From positions 62,001 through 126,000 of the forward strand of contig NZ_CANMJY010000007.1 of assembly GCF_947498345.1 (NCBI RefSeq): a stretch of 64,000 nt of DNA, written 5' to 3'. Under the pieces are notes generated by a model. It worked only from the letters and a program-made list of their open reading frames with translations. It was not told the DNA's origin and did not search any database. The DNA is from an uncultured Winogradskyella sp. (GTDB lineage Bacteria > Bacteroidota > Bacteroidia > Flavobacteriales > Flavobacteriaceae). Positions 33,538 through 42,403 of this stretch are shown one piece after another; positions within the stretch are counted from its first letter, which is position 1, and the number at the start of each line of letters is the position of its first letter. Made by a program: the position numbers and the translations under genes.

Positions 33538-35382
33538 ATGGGACATTTAGATGTAAAACAACTTAAAAACCCCAAAGATAAGGCATTATATATTCACCAT
33601 CTTGTTAGAGACTTAGAAGCTTTGGATATAATGCTTAAAAATGATTTAATTGAAAAAGAACCTATTAGAATTGGAGCAGAGCAAGAGTTCTGCATTACTA
33701 CGAATCAATTTTTTCCTAATAATAATAATCTCGATATTTTAGAGGCTATTAATGATGAACATTTCACCACAGAGATTGGAAAATACAATCTTGAAATTAA
33801 CTCAGATCCCATAATTCTAAGTGGAAATTGCTTTTCTTCATTACAAAATCAACTTAGCACATTACTTAAAAAAGCCAAGGAAATTGCTAATACAAAAGAC
33901 TCAAAAATTTTGCTAACAGGGATTTTACCCACCTTAAGACTCAAGCATATTTCAGAAAACTATATGACAGATGTGTCTAGATATCATGTATTAAATAATG
34001 CTTTAAAAAATTCCAGAAGAGAATGTTTTAATATCAACATAAAAGGAGTTAATGAGTTAAATCTAATTCATGATAGTGTGATGCTAGAAGCTTGTAATAC
34101 GAGTTTTCAAACACATCTGCAGATTCACCCAGATGAATTTGTAGAAAAATATAATTGGGCTCAAGCCATTTCCGGACCCGTATTAAGCAGTTGTGCCAAT
34201 TCTCCAATTTTGTTTGGTAGAGAGCTTTGGGCAGAAACCCGAATTGCTTTATTTACACAAAGTATAGATACTAGAGCAAACTCTTTTATTTATAACGAAA
34301 AACAATCGAGAGTAAGCTTTGGAACCGATTGGGAGAGTGGGTCAGTGAGTGATATTTTTAGGGATCATATATCAATATTTAGAAGCTTGCTTACTTCAGA
34401 TGAACATGATGATAGTTTAGAGCAGTTAGAACGAGGTGAAATTCCCAAATTAAGAGCATTACAACTACATAATGGTACGGTTTATAAATGGAACCGTGTA
34501 TGCTATGGTGTTGGAGGTGGAAAGCCTCATTTAAGAATAGAATGTCGATACATACCTTCTGGCCCAACTCTTTTAGATGAAATAGCAAATATGGTGTTTT
34601 GGGTAGGTTTAATGCTGGGACAATCAGAGAAGTACAAGGACATCCATAAAAAAATGGATTTTAAAGACATTAAAAGTAATTTCTTTAAAGCAGCAAGAAA
34701 TGGTATGGAAACTCAGTTTAAATGGAATGGTAAGTTAATCTCTGCAAAGGATTTAATAATGGATGAATTTTTACCTATGGCTTATGACGGTCTAAGGAGT
34801 GTTCAAATAGCAGAAGATGATATTAACAGATACCTTACAATCATTAAACACCGCACTATATCTCACAATGGGGCGCAATGGATGGTAGAAAACTTTAGAA
34901 ACCTTCAGAAAACCAAAACCAATTTTGAAGCGCTTCAGAATATTACAGCTTTTATGTATAAACATCAACTTGAAGAAAAAACGGTGGATCAATGGGGAAT
35001 TTTCAACCCCGATGAAAACCTAAAAATAGACATCAGTCGTATTGTAAAGCACAATATGAATACTAAAATGCTTCTTGTAGATCAAAATGATAGTTTAGAG
35101 CTGGTAAGTAATATTATGAAATGGAAAAAAATTCACCACTTACCAGTAATAAATAAGAAAAAGCAATTAACAGGGTTATTAACCTGGACAGATTTGATAA
35201 AGCTTGGAAATAAAGACCTACACCTACGTGTTAAAGATGTAATGACAAGAAACTTAATTACAATTTCGCAAGAATCACCTTTAGATAAGGCTAAAAGGTT
35301 AATGAAAAAACACAATATCAATTGTCTGCCCGTAGTTAGAAATAAAGAATTATTAGGTATTATAACCTCTAATGATTTATAA
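33538..35382 (+). CDS. GCS2-type carboxylate-amine ligase fused to a CBS domain pair
   Basis: Predicted ATP-dependent ligase of the glutamate-cysteine ligase type 2 superfamily, joining an amino acid through a carboxylate. Seen: IRIGAEQEFCITTNQFFP and ITTEIGKYNLEINSDP-type Glu cluster (about 40-105), THLQIHPDEFV, and HNGTVYKWNRVCYGVGGGKPHLRIECRYIPSGPT around 315-345. A CBS pair follows from about 498 to 614 (KMLLVDQNDSLELVSNIMKW and VKDVMTRNLITISQESPLD, LPVVRNKELLGIITSNDL). CBS pairs commonly sense adenosine nucleotides, so allosteric control of ligation is plausible. Next gene overlaps or abuts it. Confidence 0.82.
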   Translation: MGHLDVKQLKNPKDKALYIHHLVRDLEALDIMLKNDLIEKEPIRIGAEQEFCITTNQFFPNNNNLDILEAINDEHFTTEIGKYNLEINSDPIILSGNCFSSLQNQLSTLLKKAKEIANTKDSKILLTGILPTLRLKHISENYMTDVSRYHVLNNALKNSRRECFNINIKGVNELNLIHDSVMLEACNTSFQTHLQIHPDEFVEKYNWAQAISGPVLSSCANSPILFGRELWAETRIALFTQSIDTRANSFIYNEKQSRVSFGTDWESGSVSDIFRDHISIFRSLLTSDEHDDSLEQLERGEIPKLRALQLHNGTVYKWNRVCYGVGGGKPHLRIECRYIPSGPTLLDEIANMVFWVGLMLGQSEKYKDIHKKMDFKDIKSNFFKAARNGMETQFKWNGKLISAKDLIMDEFLPMAYDGLRSVQIAEDDINRYLTIIKHRTISHNGAQWMVENFRNLQKTKTNFEALQNITAFMYKHQLEEKTVDQWGIFNPDENLKIDISRIVKHNMNTKMLLVDQNDSLELVSNIMKWKKIHHLPVINKKKQLTGLLTWTDLIKLGNKDLHLRVKDVMTRNLITISQESPLDKAKRLMKKHNINCLPVVRNKELLGIITSNDL

Positions 35383-35383
35383 A

Positions 35384-36574
35384 ATGACGTATACTGACCT
35401 TAAGGTAAATAAAACACACACAGAAGCATCAAATCGAGTTTTTCATCATATTATTGGTAAAAACCCTGGAGCTACAATAGTCTTTTTTGCTGGCGTACAT
35501 GGTAATGAGTATGCGGGTGTTAGGGCTTTAGACAATGTATTAAAAACCATTACACCAAAAGATATTTGTGGCGAAATATATGGGGTTTATGGAAACATTA
35601 AAGCTTTAGAAAAAAACAAACGTTTTTTAAAGTCCGACCTCAACAGAATGTGGACGTCCAAACAATTAAATAATTTAAAGATTAATACTTTTTTAAACGA
35701 AGAAGAACAGGAACAACAAGAGTTATTTAGTTTTTTAAAAAAGCTTTTAGCCATAATTAAGAATCCTGTATACTTTATAGACCTACACACCACCTCTAGT
35801 AAAACACTTCCGTTTATTACTATTAACGACGCTTTAATTAACAGAAAGTTTTCAGGCTGTTTTCCCGTTCCAATTGTCTTAGGTATAGAAGAGTATTTAG
35901 ATGGGCCACTTTTAAGTTATCTCAACACTTTAGGTTATGTGTCTCTTGGTTTTGAGGCTGGGCAACATACAGACCCTGTTGCAATTTCTAATTGTGAAGC
36001 TTTTATTCTTTTAGCATTAAAACAAGCAGGAAACGCAAAGCATATTAATGCAGATAGGGCCGAAAATGTACTAAAAAGATCATGTGACGATATCACCTCA
36101 ATTTTTGAAGTTATATACAAACATCACATTAAACCTAAAGAGAATTTTGAAATGTTAAAAGGTTTTGAGAGTTTTCAAGATATTAAGAAAGGAACGTTGT
36201 TGGCCATATCTAATGATATTGAAATTTATTCAAAATTCAATGCCAAACTTTTTATGCCACTCTATCAGAAATCAGGCAATGATGGGTTTTTTATTATTAG
36301 ACGAATACCTGAATTTTTCCTAAAGCTTTCAGAAATTTTAAGACAAATAAAAGCCGATAGCCTATTAACCGTTCTTCCCGGAATCACTTGGCGCAATAAA
36401 CAAAAAGGTATTTTAAAAGCGAATTTATCTGTAACACGATTTATGGCTAAATCTATATTTCACTTATTTGGCTATAGAAATAAACAACTAGATAAAACAC
36501 ATGTGCTTCTATACAATAGGGAGCGTGTTTCTAAAAAGGAAATGTATAAAAATGAGTCTTGGCTTAAGGACTAA
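35384..36574 (+). CDS. AstE/AspA-family zinc carboxypeptidase-like hydrolase
   Basis: M14-type deacylase fold as in succinylglutamate desuccinylase/aspartoacylase. Seen: zinc motif FFAGVHGNEYAG (H39, E42 from this start), DLNRMW, and DLHTTSSKT carrying the third zinc ligand, then GLEAGQH-like FEAGQHTDPVAIS with a likely catalytic Glu. 396 residues, longer than AstE of E. coli (about 320). A start at 35372 is also possible, adding MIYK. It follows the GCS2-CBS ligase by 1 nt, so ligation and hydrolysis of the same amide bond pair are likely related. Converges on the S24 repressor gene with a 4-nt overlap. Confidence 0.8.
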   Translation: MTYTDLKVNKTHTEASNRVFHHIIGKNPGATIVFFAGVHGNEYAGVRALDNVLKTITPKDICGEIYGVYGNIKALEKNKRFLKSDLNRMWTSKQLNNLKINTFLNEEEQEQQELFSFLKKLLAIIKNPVYFIDLHTTSSKTLPFITINDALINRKFSGCFPVPIVLGIEEYLDGPLLSYLNTLGYVSLGFEAGQHTDPVAISNCEAFILLALKQAGNAKHINADRAENVLKRSCDDITSIFEVIYKHHIKPKENFEMLKGFESFQDIKKGTLLAISNDIEIYSKFNAKLFMPLYQKSGNDGFFIIRRIPEFFLKLSEILRQIKADSLLTVLPGITWRNKQKGILKANLSVTRFMAKSIFHLFGYRNKQLDKTHVLLYNRERVSKKEMYKNESWLKD

Positions 36575-37380
36575 TTTAAAAGCTTTCGTTGTAATGCACC
36601 TTCTAAATCCACAATTTTACTTTCTAATTCATGTAAACGATCGTATATATCTACAGGCTCGGGCATTTGCTCGGAGGCATACATAGTAACATGCCATACC
36701 TCAACTACTTCCTCCGCATTAATTGTATAAGTAGGATAATTACCATCTTTATTATCGCTTTTTAAAATTAGCTTATTATGCTCGGCAATTCTATTAATAA
36801 CACGCTTTAGAACAATGCCATCATTTTTACTCACTACGATATAAATTCTACCATCTTTAATATCCCTTAGGTCTTCAACATATTTACCAAAGACCAAATC
36901 ACTATCAAAAAATGTCCTTACCATAGAGTTGCCTTTTACCTCAAAACAACGATATGTACCATTTGTAAGGTGAGGCATATTAAATGACGGTAAAGTTTCT
37001 ATATATTCAGGATCACCATAACCATCTAAATAACCTGCTCGGGCTTTTATTGGTACATAAATTACATTTTCATCGCCAGTTTGATTAACAGCAATTACCT
37101 GCGGTATTCCTGAATATGTTTGAGTATTACTAACATTAGATTTTAGCATCTCCTTACTCTTGCCAAACAAAAAATCGGGATTTATACTAAACGTATCTAT
37201 AATAGCGGTAAGAACGTCATAACCAGGTTTGGTCTTCTTTCTGGTGCCGTCTGGTTGCGGACGCCCATTAACAATACTGTCTATGGTGGTTCCGGTAACA
37301 CCAATGCGTTTAGAAAACGAAAAATTATTAAGGTGAAAATGATTAATAATTGCTGATATTTTTTCGTCGACACCCTCCAT
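36571..37380 (-). CDS. LexA/CI-like transcription repressor (HTH + S24 peptidase)
   Basis: Self-cleaving repressor type regulator. Seen: helix-turn-helix region at about 10-50 (FSFSKRIGVTGTTIDSIVNG), the S24 domain at about 100-235 with a candidate Ala115-Gly116 cleavage bond (IKARAGYLD), nucleophile Ser152 in FEVKGNSMV and general base Lys192 in IVLKRVINR. Spacing is normal for LexA-type autoproteases. A helical tail follows (DIYDRLHELESKIVDLEGAL). It faces a divergent gene of unknown function across 177 nt with dyads, the layout of a repressor and its operator, reminiscent of phage immunity regions though no phage genes are near. Confidence 0.85.
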   Translation of the reverse strand: MEGVDEKISAIINHFHLNNFSFSKRIGVTGTTIDSIVNGRPQPDGTRKKTKPGYDVLTAIIDTFSINPDFLFGKSKEMLKSNVSNTQTYSGIPQVIAVNQTGDENVIYVPIKARAGYLDGYGDPEYIETLPSFNMPHLTNGTYRCFEVKGNSMVRTFFDSDLVFGKYVEDLRDIKDGRIYIVVSKNDGIVLKRVINRIAEHNKLILKSDNKDGNYPTYTINAEEVVEVWHVTMYASEQMPEPVDIYDRLHELESKIVDLEGALQRKLLN

Positions 37381-37391
37381 GACTAATAGTT

Positions 37392-37490
37392 TTTAAAATT
37401 AAACTTTTTACAAAAAACACTTTAAAATTAAACATTTGTGATGTTTTAAAAGCAAAATCCCTAGAATTTAAAATCATTTTTTGTAAAAAG
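37392..37490. promoter_or_regulatory. Operator-like dyads and direct repeats between the S24 repressor and its divergent neighbour
   Basis: Direct repeat TTTAAAATTAAAC at 37392-37404 and 37421-37433 (29 nt apart). Perfect 14-bp inverted arms CTTTTTACAAAAAA at 37404-37417 and TTTTTTGTAAAAAG at 37477-37490. All lie within the intergenic region beside the repressor start. The spacing and redundancy fit a multi-site operator for the S24-family regulator. AT-rich composition could produce short repeats by chance, but 14 exact bases is unlikely to be chance alone. Confidence 0.6.
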
Positions 37491-37557
37491 ATAATTTAAC
37501 AATAACATATTCCAAAACAGGAGCTCAATAATTAGTATAAACTTTAGAACAATTAAA

Positions 37558-37989
37558 ATGAGTCAAAACATTAAAAACAACCTATTTAGGTTTGTGACAT
37601 TGCGAAGTCTACAATTAATAGAAAAAAAAGCAGGCATTGTTAGGTGCAGGGGACGATTTTGCCAATTCACACTCTCCTTTCAAAAACAAAACATATGTAA
37701 AAAAGTTAACGAAGATCTTTACAACTTCTCATCGTGGTTAATGCGAAATAAAAACGCACTATCACATGTTGCAATCTCAGAAAACATTAATGACGCTAAA
37801 GAACTGACTTCGCAAGACGAACTTGTTGTTTGGGACAACTTAATCTACCAAACAATTGCAAGAAGTTCTGTGTTTGTGAGAGAGGCTTTAATACAACTAT
37901 TAGTAGCTAATAAATTTTCGGAGAGTTTAACAGGAGACGTAACATTTACTGAAGACCAAGAAAAGCAATTTATAAGATTTGTGATTTAA
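37558..37989 (+). CDS. Unknown 143-residue protein divergent from the S24 repressor
   Basis: Not recognised. Seen: an N-terminal helix LFRFVTLRSLQLIEKKAG, a Cys-containing patch (VRCRGRFCQFTLSFQKQNIC), then helical segments with conserved-looking hydrophobics (WLMRNKNALSHVAISENI, LVVWDNLIYQTIARSSVFVREALIQLLVANKF). It has no signal peptide or membrane segment and so is likely cytosolic. It could be a target or co-factor of the divergent repressor. Confidence 0.55.
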   Translation: MSQNIKNNLFRFVTLRSLQLIEKKAGIVRCRGRFCQFTLSFQKQNICKKVNEDLYNFSSWLMRNKNALSHVAISENINDAKELTSQDELVVWDNLIYQTIARSSVFVREALIQLLVANKFSESLTGDVTFTEDQEKQFIRFVI

Positions 37990-38007
37990 GATTATTTACA
38001 AACAGCT

Positions 38008-38889
38008 TTAATAAATTATTAACTCATCATAAAACTCTTTCAATAATTCCGCATCTTTTGCCGTACTATCTTTTACCATGCCATTTGGTGATTTTTGCAT
38101 TTTTAACTCTCCCTCATAATAAATACCAACGTAACGCTCATAATTTTCTTCTTTTAAAATATCATCTAAACAGCGATCAATTTTCGAATATACAATGGCT
38201 TTTTCTGTATCGTTTAGTTCTTTATAATTCCACACCTCCAATAGTATTAAGATCTTATCGTCTTCGATTCTGTAAAAATAGCCCACGTCTTCCTTGCCGA
38301 GTTTAATAGTGTCTGGATCTAGACATTTAAATAAAGCGTAACTAATGGGTTCAAACTCTTCAGTTGGATAAAGTTCTGATTTAAGAATGTCCTTTTTTAG
38401 AACCCTAAACCACGCGGGTTTTGGGGCTTCTATGACGTAATCTTCAATATCGTCATTGCTCTTGTAATCACTATTAACTTCTTCATATGGGTAATCATCA
38501 TCAAAGCCCTCATCGTAATCATCATCAAAGCCAGAAACAATTTTAGCATAAATCACAGCACATACGATAAATAGGATAAAAGCGAGTATAACAAAACACC
38601 CAAGATTAAGCCATTGCGCTTTTTTAGGAGGATTTTCGGCAAATGAGTTTTGAATCACTAACTGGTTTTCTGAAGACAAATCTTGTAAGTGATACGTCTT
38701 TTTGCAGTGTGAGCATTCAACAACAATAGCTTTACCAGTAGAAAATACAGGAATCCAAAATATATGAAAATAGTTACCGTATATACTAGCTACAAAAGAA
38801 TTTTCGCTTTGACAATGTTGGCAAGACGTACTTGCATTAATCTTTCGGGATTCTATACGTGCAGACCGTAGTCCAAAAAATATAAGCAT
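38008..38889 (-). CDS. Zinc-ribbon membrane protein
   Basis: 293 residues. Seen: two CxxC pairs, C23/C26 and C59/C62 (SCQHCQ and CSHCKK), making a zinc ribbon with INASTSCQHCQSENSF typical of the zinc_ribbon_15-like family. One transmembrane helix at about 91-118 (LGCFVILAFILFIVCAVIYA), then an acidic Asp/Tyr/Glu-rich linker (DDDYDEGFDDDYPYEE) and a C-terminal alpha/beta domain of about 130 residues. It precedes the M1 peptidase stop by 4 nt and is likely cotranscribed downstream of it. Function not known. Confidence 0.7.
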   Translation of the reverse strand: MLIFFGLRSARIESRKINASTSCQHCQSENSFVASIYGNYFHIFWIPVFSTGKAIVVECSHCKKTYHLQDLSSENQLVIQNSFAENPPKKAQWLNLGCFVILAFILFIVCAVIYAKIVSGFDDDYDEGFDDDYPYEEVNSDYKSNDDIEDYVIEAPKPAWFRVLKKDILKSELYPTEEFEPISYALFKCLDPDTIKLGKEDVGYFYRIEDDKILILLEVWNYKELNDTEKAIVYSKIDRCLDDILKEENYERYVGIYYEGELKMQKSPNGMVKDSTAKDAELLKEFYDELIIY

Positions 38890-38893
38890 AGAT

Positions 38894-40690
38894 TTACTCT
38901 ACAGTTAGTGTATTATTTTTACGTTTAACATCAGCCATCATTTGCGAAGGGTCAATCTCAACAGATTTTACAGTTTTATTAGCCTCAAAGACATATGTTG
39001 GCATAGCCCAAGCCCAATCATTAACTATGGTTGCTGAGGTTGGTTTTTCACCACGCATCATTTGTAATGGAATATAAAACGCTTCTTTTGAACCATCGGT
39101 ATAGGTAACAGATACATCAATAGGCATTGGCATTAAACCAATACGTTCTAAAGTAATTGATTTGTCTTCAATAGATTTTACCCCATAATCGATTGTGTTT
39201 GTGGTTTGCCCGAAATCTATTAAATACCAGTCTAGTTCAAGGTCAGTAACTCGCTCAGCTGTTCTCACGATATCCATAGGTTTAGGGTGTTTAAACGCAA
39301 AGTCTTCAAAGTACTTTTTAATGGTTTTCTTTAGGTTATCCTCTCCTATAACATAACCCAATTGCGCTAAGAAAACAGCACCTTTACTATATGCTGCAAC
39401 TCCATACACTTGATTGTACTTATAACGATCTGCATGTGTTGTTAAAGGTTGCTCATAACCTGAGTTTGCCAAGGCAATATATCCTCTGTAAGAACCAACC
39501 AAAGGGTTATCGCTTTTGGCGTCCCTGAGTTCATTTTCGGCAAGTGTTGAAATATAACTTGTAAACCCTTCATCCATCCATTCGTGTTTAGCTTCGTTAG
39601 TGGCCAATAAAAACTGAAACCAGGTGTGGGCCATCTCGTGGGCAGTAACACCCAATAAGCTACCATAACTACGCTGACCTGTAATCAAAGTGCACATAGC
39701 ATATTCCATACCGCCATCACCACCTTGAATTACAGAATATTGCTTATAAGGATATTGCCCAATATTTTTACTAAAATACTCCATTAACTTAGCGGTATCT
39801 GGCTGTAGTTTTTTCCAATTTTCAAGATATTTAGGCTCCAGGTCTTTTTTGTAATAAAAATGCAAGGTAGGTCCATTGGACATTTCTAAAGTATCATGAA
39901 TAAAATCAGGATCTGCAACCCAAGTAAAGTCATGGACTTTTGGTGCTTCAAAATGCAGTGTTTTTTTTCTTCCGCCAGCTTTAGACTCTTCTTTTAAATA
40001 CCCTGTCCCACCAACAACATAATCTTTATCAATAGTTAGCTTTACATTAAAGTCTCCCCAAACACCATGAAATTCGCGCCCTATATATGGGTCAGCATGC
40101 CAGCCTTCATCATCATATTCCGCTAATTTTGGGTACCACTGCGTCATAGACAAAGCCACCCCTTCTTTATTATTTCTACCAGAACGACGGATTTGCAAAG
40201 GCACTTGTGCGTCAAAATCCATGTTAAAAGTTACTTTTTCACCAGGTTGTATAGGCTTATCTAACTTTACCTCCAATACAGTACCTACAGTTTCATGCGA
40301 AATAGCTTTTCCGTTTTGCATTAAAGAATTTACCTTTATATAACCTATTTCGTTAGGCTTAAGTTTACTAATGCGCTCACCAATCTTAGGACTAGGGTCT
40401 GCTATGGTACGCGAGCGCACATCCATTTCACTGCCAGGTTGAAAAGCATTAAAATATAAATGGTAATAGACACGATTCAATACATCTGGGGAATTGTTGG
40501 TATAAACTAATTTTTGCTTTCCCTTATATTGAAATGTGTTAACGTCCATATCAATTTCCATGTCGTAATCTACATGTTGTTGCCAATTGCAACCTATTGT
40601 TTGTATTGAAGGGCTTTGAGCAAAAGCTTTTGTAGATCCAAAAGAACATAACATAACATAACAAGAAAGGCCTAAAAAGAATGTCTTCAT
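38894..40690 (-). CDS. M1 family metallopeptidase, exported
   Basis: Zinc aminopeptidase of the M1 clan acting in the periplasm or outside. Seen: signal peptide MKTFFLGLSCYVMLCSFGSTKAFAQ, M1 N-terminal beta-saddle (residues about 35-240), then the catalytic HEMAH motif with H351, E352 and H355 plus the third ligand Glu in EWMDEGFTSYIST. The GxMEN-type loop appears as GGDGGMEYAMCTLI, so Asn is replaced by Tyr. ATG 40690 was chosen because it begins a signal peptide; the upstream in-frame ATG adds 12 residues. 598 residues. Lies first in a run with the zinc-ribbon gene. Confidence 0.92.
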   Translation of the reverse strand: MKTFFLGLSCYVMLCSFGSTKAFAQSPSIQTIGCNWQQHVDYDMEIDMDVNTFQYKGKQKLVYTNNSPDVLNRVYYHLYFNAFQPGSEMDVRSRTIADPSPKIGERISKLKPNEIGYIKVNSLMQNGKAISHETVGTVLEVKLDKPIQPGEKVTFNMDFDAQVPLQIRRSGRNNKEGVALSMTQWYPKLAEYDDEGWHADPYIGREFHGVWGDFNVKLTIDKDYVVGGTGYLKEESKAGGRKKTLHFEAPKVHDFTWVADPDFIHDTLEMSNGPTLHFYYKKDLEPKYLENWKKLQPDTAKLMEYFSKNIGQYPYKQYSVIQGGDGGMEYAMCTLITGQRSYGSLLGVTAHEMAHTWFQFLLATNEAKHEWMDEGFTSYISTLAENELRDAKSDNPLVGSYRGYIALANSGYEQPLTTHADRYKYNQVYGVAAYSKGAVFLAQLGYVIGEDNLKKTIKKYFEDFAFKHPKPMDIVRTAERVTDLELDWYLIDFGQTTNTIDYGVKSIEDKSITLERIGLMPMPIDVSVTYTDGSKEAFYIPLQMMRGEKPTSATIVNDWAWAMPTYVFEANKTVKSVEIDPSQMMADVKRKNNTLTVE

Positions 40691-40780
40691 ATATAATATT
40701 TTTAATAATCTGTAATTTATTAACAAGCTTAAAGGTTGATTATATATATAGTCACAGCTTGTTATATGACTGTTGTTAGC

Positions 40781-42385
40781 TTATTTAATTTTTGAAGCTA
40801 AAATTAATGCATTGTATGCATTTGCTATTTTCCCAGAAGAGGATAGCTCAATAAACGGTTTTACGTTTGAAGCATCTCCGCCCACAACAACCTTAGTTGT
40901 TAGAGGCAATCCGGAATCTAAAATCACTTGTTTTACTTGAGCAGCGTTTAAATTAGGATACTGAGAACGAATTAAAGCAGCAATACCAGCTACACCAGGA
41001 GCGGCCATAGAGGTACCACCATTAAAATCGTATTCATTTTCTGGCATTGTTGAATAAATAGCAGAACCTGGGGCAAATATATCTACATTCTTTTTACCAT
41101 AATTTGAGAAGCCTGAGACCATTTTAGAGCCGTACTTTTGAGTTAAAGAACCAACTCTTATATAAGTGTTTGAAACCTCAACAAAATCAACATTATCGTC
41201 TGGGAAGTTAGGCACTTTATCAACATTTTTACTATCGTTGCCAGCCGCATGAACAAAAACCACATCGTTGTCTGAAGCATACTTAATTGCATCTCTTACC
41301 CATTCTGAATGAGGTGAGAAAGACTTTCCAAAGCTTCCATTTATAACTTTTGCACCATTATCTACGGCATAACGTATAGCTAAAGCAACATCTTTATCGT
41401 ACTCATCTCCGTTGGGAACAGTTCTTAAAGACATAATTTCTACATTATTTGCTACTCCATTAGCACCTTTTCCGTTGTTGCGTTCTGCAGCAATAATACC
41501 AGCGACATGAGTGCCATGTGCTTCAGATTTTTTTACAGGCTTTACATTGCCATTACCATAACCGGTATCAGAAAGGTCGTTAACGTCATCTCCAGTTTTA
41601 CGCCCCGAAAAGCTTTTGTTTAAATTATAATTTAAGCGCTCATTGATTGACTCTTGAGCATCTTTAATCTCCTCGTTGGCTTTGGCCATTGTTAAACCGT
41701 TAGCATTTATATTTTGCGCAATTTGTTTAGCTTGTGACAGCGTTTGATCTTCTGTTTTAATAGCGTTAACCTCTTCAATTGTATAATCATCTTTTCCAAA
41801 ATGTTTTTTTAAGGTGTCGTCAGCATTCTTTACTGCTTGTGCAATTTGATCGTACTGTGTTTTGCGACTTGTCCATGTTTGATAGTCCTCTTCGTATTTA
41901 GTTTCAGCAGCAGTATAATCTGGATTAGATTTGTCCCCGCTGGCTAATATTCTAACGTATTCCAGCTGTTCATCATATGCATCTCCCAAAAAGTTCCAAC
42001 CATGGACATCATCAACATAGCCATTATTATCGTCATCTTTTCCATTATTAGGAGTCTCTTTTTTATTCGTCCAGATCACATCATCTAAATCTTCGTGATC
42101 TATATCAATACCAGAATCAATAACTGCAACGATAACTTTTACGCCTTTTTTCTTTTTTATAAGCTCATCATAAGCTCTATCTACAGCCATACCAGGAATG
42201 GTATCCTTTTCTAAATCTAAGTGCCCCCAATTTTTCTTTTCGGCCTCTGTTAGTTCAGCAACCTTTAAGGGAGATGTATCGATATTTTCTATAGGAGTGG
42301 ATAGAATATCAGCCGCAGAACCGCAACCTAGTAGTAATGTTGCAAAAAAACCTATATAACCCAATAGTTTGTAATTCATTGTCAT
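40781..42385 (-). CDS. S8 subtilisin-like serine protease, lipoprotein
   Basis: Surface- or periplasm-anchored protease. Seen: a lipoprotein signal with LLLGC (Cys21), then the catalytic triad Asp90 (VIDSGIDIDHEDL), His290 (AHGTHVAGIIA) and Ser459 (GGTSMAAPGVAG), with the oxyanion Asn in the HAAGNDS region. The gap between Asp and His is about 200 residues, well beyond typical subtilisins (about 30-60). It includes a DDDNNGYVDDVHGWNF calcium-binding-like segment and a helical insert (about 145-270). 534 residues. It may start 6 nt later (MNYKLL). Confidence 0.92.
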   Translation of the reverse strand: MTMNYKLLGYIGFFATLLLGCGSAADILSTPIENIDTSPLKVAELTEAEKKNWGHLDLEKDTIPGMAVDRAYDELIKKKKGVKVIVAVIDSGIDIDHEDLDDVIWTNKKETPNNGKDDDNNGYVDDVHGWNFLGDAYDEQLEYVRILASGDKSNPDYTAAETKYEEDYQTWTSRKTQYDQIAQAVKNADDTLKKHFGKDDYTIEEVNAIKTEDQTLSQAKQIAQNINANGLTMAKANEEIKDAQESINERLNYNLNKSFSGRKTGDDVNDLSDTGYGNGNVKPVKKSEAHGTHVAGIIAAERNNGKGANGVANNVEIMSLRTVPNGDEYDKDVALAIRYAVDNGAKVINGSFGKSFSPHSEWVRDAIKYASDNDVVFVHAAGNDSKNVDKVPNFPDDNVDFVEVSNTYIRVGSLTQKYGSKMVSGFSNYGKKNVDIFAPGSAIYSTMPENEYDFNGGTSMAAPGVAGIAALIRSQYPNLNAAQVKQVILDSGLPLTTKVVVGGDASNVKPFIELSSSGKIANAYNALILASKIK

Positions 42386-42403
42386 AGTTAGTGTTATTAG
42401 TTA

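Noticed and set aside
36571-37989. Possible prophage around the S24 repressor
   Set aside because: No integrase, capsid, tail or lysis genes nearby; S24 repressors also occur outside phages in this phylum.
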